This document shows, in pieces, positions 44,250 to 51,706 of a stretch of DNA of 64,000 bases. How positions within the stretch are numbered: position 1 is the stretch's first letter; every line of letters starts with the position of its first letter. Below the pieces are notes generated by a model that was not told where the DNA came from, searched no databases, and saw nothing but the letters and a program-made list of their open reading frames with translations. A program made the translations under genes and the position numbers. Source of the DNA: CAADGY01 sp900696665. GTDB taxonomy: Bacteria > Acidobacteriota > Terriglobia > Bryobacterales > Bryobacteraceae. The stretch covers positions 62,001 through 126,000 of the forward strand of contig JAPSFM010000003.1 of the NCBI GenBank assembly GCA_035063885.1, written 5' to 3'.

Positions 44250-44831
44250 ATGATGTACAGAACCATGCGGAATATTCACCTGTTTCTCGGCCTCTTTGCC
44301 TTCTTCTTTCTGATGATGTACGGTCTGAGCGCCGTGCAGATGGCGCATAATGGTTGGTTCAACCTGAAACCTTCGGTTAGCGGGCAGAGTTATCCCGTTC
44401 CGCAACCGGTACCGTCCGATGCCCGTGCGCTTTCAAGATACCTGATGGACGAACACGGCCTTCGTGGAGAGTTGGCGCAAGTGCGTACTACCGGAACCGG
44501 AATACAATTTCGGATCGTGCGCCCAGGGACTGTTCATCAGGTCGAATATATCAGGGACAAAAGCGAGCTTGCAGTTCAAACCAGCGTGGCGGATTTCTGG
44601 GGCATGCTCAACCGTATTCACCATATTGCGGGGCTCCATCACGAATACCGCCTCATAAACATATGGTCTGTATTCATCGCGCTGGTTTCGGCGGGCCTGA
44701 TACTGATCGCCGCCACCGGCATTTATCTGTGGTTCAAGACGCACACGGAGCGCCGGATCGGCACGATTCTGTTGATCCTCAGCCTCGGCTACAGTCTGAC
44801 TCTGATGGTTCTGATGCGAACGGCCGGCTGA
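44250..44831 (+). CDS. PepSY-associated membrane protein (second of pair)
   Basis: 193 residues with the same plan as the gene before it: N-terminal MRNIHLFLGLFAFFFLMMYGLSA, a central extracytoplasmic domain (RALSRYLMDEHGLRGELAQV; IQFRIVRPGTVHQVEY), and two terminal helices (WSVFIALVSAGLILIAATG; IGTILLILSLGYSLTLMVLM) with IYLWFK. The ATG at 44250 has GAGGTG six bases upstream; an in-frame GTG at 44241 overlapping the previous TGA is an alternative. The two genes are probably cotranslated tandem paralogues. Convergent with the ABC permease pair, 14 bp away. Confidence 0.75.
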   Translation: MMYRTMRNIHLFLGLFAFFFLMMYGLSAVQMAHNGWFNLKPSVSGQSYPVPQPVPSDARALSRYLMDEHGLRGELAQVRTTGTGIQFRIVRPGTVHQVEYIRDKSELAVQTSVADFWGMLNRIHHIAGLHHEYRLINIWSVFIALVSAGLILIAATGIYLWFKTHTERRIGTILLILSLGYSLTLMVLMRTAG

Positions 44832-44845
44832 GTGTTCAAACCGGA

Positions 44846-46087
44846 TTATTCGTAGCGGAGCGCTTCTACGGGGTCTAGCCGCGCGGCCTTGCCGGCCGGC
44901 CAGATTCCGAAAAACAAGCCGACGCCCACCGATACTAAAATACCGGCGGTAACGGCCCAGAGAGGCACGTGGGTGGGCAGACTCGGAAACAGAAGGCCCG
45001 CCGCCAGCGATACGATCCAGCCGAAGAAGATTCCGAGAAGTCCTCCAACAGAGGTTAGAGCGGCTGCTTCCGTCAGGAATTGAAGAATAATGTCAAGACG
45101 CCGTGCGCCAACCGCCTTGCGCACCCCGATCTCCTTGGTCCGCTCGGTGACCGACACCAGCATGATGTTCATCACGCCGATGCCACCCACCAGTAATCCG
45201 ATGGAGCTGAGCACTACCATCACCAGCGCGACGGTCGACGTCATGGCATGGAAATCTTCGATCATCTGGTCCGGCGTGGAGATCCAGAAATTGTCCGGTT
45301 CGTCATAGCGTAAACGACGCTCCTGCCGCAGCACGACGCGTACTTCATCCATCGCCGCGGCAAGCTTTCCCTCTTTCGCTACGACCGACAGCATGTTTTC
45401 CCGCGCGCTGGGAAACATCTTTTTCATGGTGAAGTAGGGCAACAGTGTGCGCCGGTCCTCCTGTCCGGGAAACGTTGCGGCCGGCCTCTTCATCACGCCA
45501 AGCACTTCAAAGTGGCGGCCATTGATCTCTACCGATTGATTGACAGCGGTTGCTTGGCCGAACAGCGATTTGTACACGTCCTCCCCGAGGATGACAACGT
45601 TCGTCCGCCGCCGGTTCTCCATGTCGGTGAAGAACCTGCCGTGTAGCATCTCCACGTTATAGCTGGCGGGATAGCTCTCATCCGTGCCGCCAAGCTGAAT
45701 CTGGTAAACCTCGTTGCTCTTGTACCGGATTTTGCTGATGCCGCGGAAATCCGGCCAGAGAAACGGGCTGACGGCTTCTACGGAAGGACAGCGCTCGGCG
45801 ATGGCCCGCGCATTTTCGAGTGTCAGCGGTTTACGCTTCCACTCCTCCGGCGAAAGACGGCCTACGCGGAACGCCGCACGGAATTTGAAAACGATCATTG
45901 TATTGGAGCCGAAGCCCTTCACCACCTCTGTGATCGCGCCGTTCATCCCGACGAGTATGGATCCGACAGCGATGATGGTGCCGGTCCCCATGATCACGCC
46001 CAGTACGGTCAGAAAGGCTCTCATCTTGGCTGCCCGGATGTTCGACAGGGCGATGCGAAAACCGGACGTAAGCGTGGTCCAGTTCAT
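44846..46087 (-). CDS. MacB/FtsX-type ABC transporter permease
   Basis: 413-residue permease with a MacB-like plan: a first helix (about 20-40: FLTVLGVIMGTGTIIAVGS), a large periplasmic domain (about 45-280) and three C-terminal helices with an FtsX domain (IGLLVGGIGVMNIMLVSVTERTKEIGVRKAVGARRLD, then SVGVGLFFGIWPAGKAARLDPVEALRYE). ATG 46087 overlaps the upstream stop (ATGA). Upstream codons reading low-complexity Gly/His/Arg are rejected as noncoding. A similar permease precedes it, but no MacB ATPase or MacA/HlyD partner is nearby. It could act in efflux or lipoprotein handling. Confidence 0.9.
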   Translation of the reverse strand: MNWTTLTSGFRIALSNIRAAKMRAFLTVLGVIMGTGTIIAVGSILVGMNGAITEVVKGFGSNTMIVFKFRAAFRVGRLSPEEWKRKPLTLENARAIAERCPSVEAVSPFLWPDFRGISKIRYKSNEVYQIQLGGTDESYPASYNVEMLHGRFFTDMENRRRTNVVILGEDVYKSLFGQATAVNQSVEINGRHFEVLGVMKRPAATFPGQEDRRTLLPYFTMKKMFPSARENMLSVVAKEGKLAAAMDEVRVVLRQERRLRYDEPDNFWISTPDQMIEDFHAMTSTVALVMVVLSSIGLLVGGIGVMNIMLVSVTERTKEIGVRKAVGARRLDIILQFLTEAAALTSVGGLLGIFFGWIVSLAAGLLFPSLPTHVPLWAVTAGILVSVGVGLFFGIWPAGKAARLDPVEALRYE

Positions 46088-47331
46088 TTCTCGAACCTCA
46101 GAGCTTCGATGGGATCCAACTGAGCCGCCCGCCGGGCGGGATAAATTCCGAAAAACATCCCGACAATCGCCGACAATCCGACACCCAGAAAAATCGAGGA
46201 AGCCGGCAATTCCATAGGAACGGGTGTGAACCGGCGGACAGCGATCGCGCTGAACCAGGCCACCATCACACCGATGAACCCGCCCGCCGCTGACAGCATG
46301 GAAGACTCTACCAGGAACTGGTTCAAAATATCGCGGCGTCTGGCTCCGACGGACTTTCGAATGCCGATCTCGTGTGTTCGCTCGGTGACCACGGCCAGCA
46401 TGATATTCATGATCACCACGCCTCCAACCACCATGAACACGGAAACCACACCCACCGCCGTGGCCGCGATGGCTCCCGTCATGCGATCCCACATGTCGAC
46501 GAGCGAATTGGAGGCCATGATGCCGAAGGTATCTTCCTCACCCGGCCGGAGATGACGAAACGCCCGCAGTAGCACTCGTACTTCGTCCTGTGCCTGTTCA
46601 AGATGATAGCGATCCAGCGCCAATCCGCTGAAGCTCACGCCGGAGCGTGAACCGTACATCTTGAAATACGTCTCGATGGGGATCATGACGAAGTTATCCT
46701 GGGACTGCCCGAAAACACTGCCGCGGGATTTGCAGGTTCCGATGACCTCGAACGGCCGGCCCTCCACGTCGATAGTTTTGCCGATGGCGCCGGTGCCGGC
46801 AAAGAATTTCTCCGTGACGTCACTCCCGATTACGGCAACGGAAAGCCGTCTCCGGTTGTCGCTGTCGCTGAGAAACCGGCCTGTCTCCACCGGTACGTTC
46901 GAAATGACCCCGACGCTCGGAGAGACACCCTCTAACTGTGCGCCGTCAATCTCGACACCCTTGCTGGTCACCGTGACCGCGCGGGAGGCATCCATTCCAA
47001 TCTCGCGCGAGAGCGTAACCCGCTCTCGAAGGAACTCGAATTCTTCAGGCGTAAGTTGCGGATTTCGCTGATTGAGCTGCAACCATCTTTTCGGGTCCCG
47101 CTCACCCATCATTACTACCCGGCGGACACGGTAGCCGTCCACTCCCATGTCGGATACCTGCGTGGCGATGTAGACATCCATGCCATGGATGATTCCCATT
47201 ACGGCGATCAGCGTGGTCGTGGCAAGGATGATACCGAGCAAGGTAAGAAAACTACGCAATTTGCTGGAGCGGAGCGAAGCGGCCGCAACAAACACCGCTT
47301 CCATAAAGGAGGCGCTGGACTTCATTCGCAT
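46084..47331 (-). CDS. MacB/FtsX-type ABC transporter permease (paralogue upstream)
   Basis: 415-residue companion permease. The first helix is FLTLLGIILATTTLIAVMGI; the periplasmic domain follows; the C-terminal FtsX unit is VFMVVGGVVIMNIMLAVVTERTHEIGIRKSVGARRRD and IVGMFFGIYPARRAAQLDPIEALRFEK. The N-terminus may start at 47331 or at a second ATG at 47325; no good ribosome site is visible. Its stop overlaps the start of the next permease by ATGA, so the two are expressed together and probably form a heterodimer. The ATP-binding subunit is not adjacent. Confidence 0.9.
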   Translation of the reverse strand: MRMKSSASFMEAVFVAAASLRSSKLRSFLTLLGIILATTTLIAVMGIIHGMDVYIATQVSDMGVDGYRVRRVVMMGERDPKRWLQLNQRNPQLTPEEFEFLRERVTLSREIGMDASRAVTVTSKGVEIDGAQLEGVSPSVGVISNVPVETGRFLSDSDNRRRLSVAVIGSDVTEKFFAGTGAIGKTIDVEGRPFEVIGTCKSRGSVFGQSQDNFVMIPIETYFKMYGSRSGVSFSGLALDRYHLEQAQDEVRVLLRAFRHLRPGEEDTFGIMASNSLVDMWDRMTGAIAATAVGVVSVFMVVGGVVIMNIMLAVVTERTHEIGIRKSVGARRRDILNQFLVESSMLSAAGGFIGVMVAWFSAIAVRRFTPVPMELPASSIFLGVGLSAIVGMFFGIYPARRAAQLDPIEALRFEK

Positions 47332-47397
47332 AGGAAGACGAAAGATTCGACCACTGTGTTCCTTACACTGTTCAATCTAACAAGCGCTTTCCATACG

Positions 47398-47880
47398 TCA
47401 TAAAGGCTGGTTGTGATGAACGGCGGAAAGCCCGATGGCGATGGCGATTGCATCTTCAAGCAAGGCGACCACAAGATCCGGTACTTTCAACGCCTTGGCA
47501 GAACGGGTTCGCGCCTCATAGCCGCCCAGTGTGCCTGCGATCGCGCCTGCGAATCCCAATACGGCGCCGATGACGCCGGATTGTCCAATGCCCAGCGACA
47601 GCGCATAGCCGGAAAATGTGCCGAGCCCGAGACGGGCAATGAAACCCGGAGGAGCCTTGCGGCTGGGTGTCGACGGCAGCTTGTCCGCGATCAACTCAAG
47701 AACCGCCAGCAAGCTGACGATGTAAGGTGTCGCGGCATAGCCGAGGAACGCCAACGGTGTCTGCGAAAGGTCGATCCACCCCAGATGCGCGCCCCAACTG
47801 ACGGCTGCCGGTGCGGTCATCGCCCGTAAACCGCTCACGCCACCGATCAGAAACGCATGAAGCAGCCCGGGAAGGGTCAC
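47398..47880 (-). CDS. DUF4126-like membrane protein
   Basis: 160 residues, strongly hydrophobic, with about four helices: FLIGGVSGLRAMTAPAAVSW, PYIVSLLAVLELIADKLP, FIARLGLGTFSGYALSLGIG, and VIGAVLGFAGAIAGTLGGYEARTR. The motif SGLRAMTAPAAV and ELIADKLPSTP fit the DUF4126 family, whose function is unknown. GTG start at 47880. It lies 67 bp from the ABC permease start in the same direction and 36 bp downstream of the reductase gene at 47917. Cotranscription with that reductase is possible. Confidence 0.8.
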   Translation of the reverse strand: MTLPGLLHAFLIGGVSGLRAMTAPAAVSWGAHLGWIDLSQTPLAFLGYAATPYIVSLLAVLELIADKLPSTPSRKAPPGFIARLGLGTFSGYALSLGIGQSGVIGAVLGFAGAIAGTLGGYEARTRSAKALKVPDLVVALLEDAIAIAIGLSAVHHNQPL

Positions 47881-47916
47881 GAGAACAATGCTAGCACCGT
47901 TGGCGGAAAGACGGGG

Positions 47917-48612
47917 TCAAGCGGGGCGGACAAAGGTGCCGGGGCTGTTGTTTGTGGCCCGCCACCGCGGTGTGCGCTCGCTGCTCGCCTGGGCAAGGGC
48001 ACGCCGTACACCGCCGGCGTCAAGGTCGGCGCCGTAAACTGGGGTTCCAGGCTGTTGGCGCCAGGACTCATCGATTCCGCCGGCATCAACGCCGTCAAAC
48101 CCGAGTTCGCTCAACAGCCGGATCACAATTTTTTTTGCCCGTTCGTCGTCGCCGGCTATGGGCAGGGCGAAGCGGCCTGGGCTGCCCGCCGGACGGCCAT
48201 ACTCCATCAGATGGCTGGCGTAGATGGTATTGAACGCCTTGACCACAGGCCGGCCGAGTTGCCGCTCAACCCAGCGGCTCTCCATCATTCCGTTTTCGAT
48301 CTCTTCGATGCGGCCATCCCGTTCACGTGGGTAATAGTTACCGGTGTCCACCACCACGACCTCTTCCGGGACACCGGTAAACAGATCCTTTGGCAAATCC
48401 CGAATCTTCCCCTCGGGAATCGTTACGACAACCACTTCGCCGGTGCGGGCGGCTTCGGAAACGGTGACCGCCTTCGCACCAGTCTCGCTTGCCAGAGCGG
48501 CGAGCGTTTCGGGCCCTCGCGAGTTGGCTACAAATACCTCGTGTCCCAAGGAGGCCAGCCGGCGTGTGAGTGTGCCGCCGATCTGTCCCGCGCCAATGAT
48601 GCCAATCTTCAT
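47917..48612 (-). CDS. NAD(P)-binding oxidoreductase (F420-reductase/FNO-like)
   Basis: 231-residue Rossmann-fold protein like coenzyme F420:NADP oxidoreductase and related NAD(P)-dependent reductases. The nucleotide motif is IGIIGAGQIGGTLTRRLASLGHEV, followed by ANSRGPETL, where the Ser-Arg pair suggests NADP(H). The C-terminal part contains VVDTGNYYPRERD and VVKAFNTIYASHL, typical of this family. ATG 48612 has AGAGGAG six bases upstream, better placed than the GTG six bases earlier. F420 use is not certain; many bacterial members act on other substrates. Followed by the DUF4126 gene on the same strand. Confidence 0.85.
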   Translation of the reverse strand: MKIGIIGAGQIGGTLTRRLASLGHEVFVANSRGPETLAALASETGAKAVTVSEAARTGEVVVVTIPEGKIRDLPKDLFTGVPEEVVVVDTGNYYPRERDGRIEEIENGMMESRWVERQLGRPVVKAFNTIYASHLMEYGRPAGSPGRFALPIAGDDERAKKIVIRLLSELGFDGVDAGGIDESWRQQPGTPVYGADLDAGGVRRALAQASSERTPRWRATNNSPGTFVRPA

Positions 48613-48761
48613 ATCCACTCCTCTATATGTGCTTTTTATTAAGATGCGGGAAGCGCGGATGTGTTGCTATTTTCCGCGCCGCTCCCGCGCCGGAGGCGAA
48701 ACGAAAACGGCCTGCGGCCGTCGCACTATACGAACAGACATCCAGGGGGGAAACCGGAACC

Positions 48762-50150
48762 ATGATGCGTAGCATAAAGCTTATGTCCTCTCTCGGGGCG
48801 CTTTGGCTTCTACCCGCCGCACACGCCCAAACCATCGCGTTCGAGAACGTCAACATCGTTCCAATGGACCGCGAGCACGCCATCGAAAACCAGACCGCGA
48901 TTATCCGCGACGGCCGCATCGCACAGATTGGACCGGCCAACCGCGTCAAAGCTCCGGAAGACGCCGAACGCATCAACGCGTCCGGCAAGTACCTAATGCC
49001 CGGCCTTGCGGAAATGCACGGGCATCTGCCTTCCCCTGACGCGCCAAAGAGTCTTGTAGAGCACTTCCTCTTTCTCTACATTGCCAATGGCGTGACCACC
49101 GTCCGGGGAATGCAGGGCAACCCCGTTGCCCTGCAGATCCGTGAGGATGTGAATGCCGGCAAACTGCCCGGACCACGGCTTTACGTCGCCGGTCCGCCGT
49201 TTGGCGGCAATGTCCGGACGCCGGAGATGGCCGAAAAGATGGTCCGCGAGCAGAAGGCCGCCGGCTACGATCTGCTGAAGATCTCCGAGGGAATGGGTCC
49301 GGAAGCCTACGACGCCGTGGTCCGCACAGCACGGGAACTCCGGATCGACTTCGCCGGACACGTGCCGAACGGCGTGGGTGTACGGCGGGTCATTCAGGCG
49401 CGCCAGCGCAGCATCGACCATCTCGATAATTACATCGAGGGGCTCGAACCCGAAACATCGCCGCTTCGCTCGTCGGATGCGAGGGTACGAGCTCGCGACC
49501 TGCCCTTTCACGTAGACGAAGGTAAGATTGGGGAACTTGTCCGGCTCACACGCGACGCCGGGGTCTGGAATATACCTACGATGGCGTGTTGGGAAAACTT
49601 CTATAGCGCCGATGACGGTGAGAAATTGCGCTCTTCCATACCGGAGGTGCGCTACATGCCTCGCTCCGCCGTTGACAACTGGGTGAAAGGGAAGAACTCG
49701 CTATTGCGCCCGGATGGCGGCCCGTTTCTGGGCTTCCTGGTTGGCGGCAAAACCGGTCCGCGGGTAATGGATCTTCGCCGGAAAATTCTGCGGGCGCTGC
49801 ATGAAGTGGGGGCAAAGATCGCGCTGGGCACGGATTCGCCGCAAATTTTCAGCGTGCCCGGATTCTCGATTCACCGTGAGATGTCGTTAATGGCGCAGTG
49901 CGGAATGAAGCCCTTCGATGTTCTGCGGACCGGCACACGCAACGTGGCGGAGTATTTCGGAACACTGGAAGAAACCGGCACGGTTGAACAAGGCAAGCGC
50001 GCCGACCTCATCCTGCTCGAGGCCAATCCACTGGAAGACGTGGCGAACGTTCGCCGCCGGGCCGGCGTGGTGGTCAACGGGCGCTGGATGGCGGAGTCTG
50101 AAATTCAGAAGCGTCTGTCGGAGCTTGCCGCCGCCGCGGAGAAGATGTAG
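48762..50150 (+). CDS. Exported metal-dependent amidohydrolase
   Basis: 462-residue amidohydrolase, probably binuclear metal. Signal peptide residues 1-22 (ALWLLPAAHAQ). ATG 48762 has GGGGGG ten bases upstream; a longer in-frame reading upstream lacks support. The beta-sandwich (ENVNIVPMDREHA, AIIRDGRIAQIGP) leads to HxH at H86/H88 (MHGHLPS). AGHVPNG contains a further metal histidine. LGTDSPQ contains the catalytic aspartate. The C-terminus (KRADLILLEANPLED, VVVNGRWM) completes the sandwich. Related exported enzymes hydrolyse peptides or cyclic amides. Substrate unknown. Convergent with the PIG-L-like gene. Confidence 0.85.
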   Translation: MMRSIKLMSSLGALWLLPAAHAQTIAFENVNIVPMDREHAIENQTAIIRDGRIAQIGPANRVKAPEDAERINASGKYLMPGLAEMHGHLPSPDAPKSLVEHFLFLYIANGVTTVRGMQGNPVALQIREDVNAGKLPGPRLYVAGPPFGGNVRTPEMAEKMVREQKAAGYDLLKISEGMGPEAYDAVVRTARELRIDFAGHVPNGVGVRRVIQARQRSIDHLDNYIEGLEPETSPLRSSDARVRARDLPFHVDEGKIGELVRLTRDAGVWNIPTMACWENFYSADDGEKLRSSIPEVRYMPRSAVDNWVKGKNSLLRPDGGPFLGFLVGGKTGPRVMDLRRKILRALHEVGAKIALGTDSPQIFSVPGFSIHREMSLMAQCGMKPFDVLRTGTRNVAEYFGTLEETGTVEQGKRADLILLEANPLEDVANVRRRAGVVVNGRWMAESEIQKRLSELAAAAEKM

Positions 50151-50161
50151 CACCAACTGGA

Positions 50162-51139
50162 CTACAGTGGCACCGCGTTGCGCTCGACATAAGCGTCCAC
50201 GTCGGATTCATCCGGTCCGATGTAGTGGAAATATTCGGCGTATTCAAGGCCGTGTGCCTGCCCGCGCACACGGTCCCGCGCCAATGCGAAGTGCCGCGTG
50301 TACTCACGATTGGCTGTCTCATCATCGTTGCCAAGCAGCGGAAGCTTCTTCTTTTGTTGGGCCAGGCGCTGCCGCAAACGCGCGCCTGTATTGCCGGAGG
50401 GCCCCTGTGTCACGTTTGCCATGTTGGCGAAAATCTTGCCATCCATGAACGCGGAGGTATCCACAACACGGTTGACCAGTTGCGGGCCGCGCGCGAAATA
50501 GTACCGTTCCTTCACCGAGTGGGGTTTGAGGCCGGCCAGAAAGTGCTCGGGATAATCCCACCGTGTCCCGGCAATGGCCGCCGCCCACTCTACAGCCCGG
50601 GCCGTCACATAGTGGTCGGGATTGCGCTCATAAAGCGCTGAAGGGTCGTAGACCATGACAGTGTCCACTTTGAGGGCGCGGAACAGGAACACGAATCGCG
50701 CGCGCATTTCGATCACCGGCATCGCGTCCATGTTGTGATTCGGGTAGTTCAGAAAAATCGAATCTTTACAGCCAAGGCGTTTGGCGACCTCGTTTGTGTC
50801 CTGCTCGTTTTTCAGCACAATTTCTCCATAGGTAGCCCCCGTGCCTGCCATCGAGTCATCCGTCACGGTAATGAGGTAGCCCGTGTAGCCTTCATCGATC
50901 AGCTTTAGAACCGTACCCCCGGCGAAGATCGGGATATCGTCGCAATGCGGTTGAATAGCAGCCAGCACCTTGCCGTGATGCGGCTTGCCGGCCTGCCGCC
51001 GTTCCACGGTAGTCTGAACCTGGTACGAAGTGCTGCCGGTTCCACCGCCTTGTACCTCTCGCGGGGTGGGCGGGGCTTGGGTGCTTGCGGGTATTGGTGC
51101 AGCGAGCAGAGATGCTTCTAGAAAACGTCTTCTTTCCAC
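50162..51139 (-). CDS. Tat-exported PIG-L/LmbE-like deacetylase
   Basis: 325-residue exported protein. N-terminal ERRRFLEAS suggests a Tat signal. The zinc-deacetylase fold is seen in VLAAIQPHCDDIPIFAGGT, DEGYTGYLITVTDD, and VMVYDPSALYERNPDHYVTARA, where the last histidines fit the third metal ligand. The usual AHPDDE motif reads P-H65-C66-D67-D68-I: histidine and both aspartates are kept, while P to C and E to I are changed. Substrate is probably an N-acetylated sugar, as for GlcNAc-type PIG-L relatives; not provable here. It converges with the amidohydrolase gene (11 bp). Confidence 0.8.
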   Translation of the reverse strand: MERRRFLEASLLAAPIPASTQAPPTPREVQGGGTGSTSYQVQTTVERRQAGKPHHGKVLAAIQPHCDDIPIFAGGTVLKLIDEGYTGYLITVTDDSMAGTGATYGEIVLKNEQDTNEVAKRLGCKDSIFLNYPNHNMDAMPVIEMRARFVFLFRALKVDTVMVYDPSALYERNPDHYVTARAVEWAAAIAGTRWDYPEHFLAGLKPHSVKERYYFARGPQLVNRVVDTSAFMDGKIFANMANVTQGPSGNTGARLRQRLAQQKKKLPLLGNDDETANREYTRHFALARDRVRGQAHGLEYAEYFHYIGPDESDVDAYVERNAVPL

Positions 51140-51234
51140 ACTTCCTCCTGAGTTGGTTTTTCTATGGTATCCGCGATTCGATTTTCGTCAATGGGAGTTG
51201 CGCAAAATGATGCGCGGCGGTATAGGATAGACCA

Positions 51235-51687
51235 ATGAAACAAAGAGGGAACAAGCGCCGGGCCATGTTACGGGCCATCCTGGCCGGAGGTGCGGGAGCG
51301 GGACTGTTGCAGGCCCAAGCCGGTTCCGCGTGGAGCCCAAAGAAGCAATCTGCCAGGGGACCGATCCGTTCGGGACATCTGCTGTTTTTGAGCGGTATTG
51401 GCGGCTGGTATCCCGAGAGGCGGCCGAAAGCGGGCGACATCCGCGAGCAGACCGCCGACGCACTCACCATTATGAAAACCTCGCTCGAAAAGGCCGGATC
51501 TTCGATGGAGAACGTACTTAAAGTGCAGGTGGCGCTTGTCGATCCGGAAAAAAATTGGGAGCCGATGAACGAGGTCTACAACACGTTCTTCGTGAAAGAT
51601 CGGCCCGCGCGGTCGTATTTCGGCAGCACGGGATTTCGCAGGCCGGGCCAATTGCTGCAAATCGACTGCATTGCATACGTGGACTGA
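51235..51687 (+). CDS. RidA-family protein with an N-terminal export signal
   Basis: 150 residues. A Tat/Sec-like leader (RGNKRRAMLRAILAGGAGAG, about 1-25) precedes a RidA domain: SGHLLFLSGIGGW, EQTADALTIMKTSLEKAGSS, VALVDPEKNWEPMNEVYNTF, and DRPARSYFG, where the arginine (PARS) is the catalytic one. RidA enzymes hydrolyse reactive enamine/imine intermediates made by PLP enzymes. An exported copy is unusual. The next gene, 19 bp downstream, is an exported PLP enzyme, so a functional link is likely. Start ATG 51235. Confidence 0.82.
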   Translation: MKQRGNKRRAMLRAILAGGAGAGLLQAQAGSAWSPKKQSARGPIRSGHLLFLSGIGGWYPERRPKAGDIREQTADALTIMKTSLEKAGSSMENVLKVQVALVDPEKNWEPMNEVYNTFFVKDRPARSYFGSTGFRRPGQLLQIDCIAYVD

Positions 51688-51706
51688 GGAAAAGGAGGGT
51701 GCCGTT

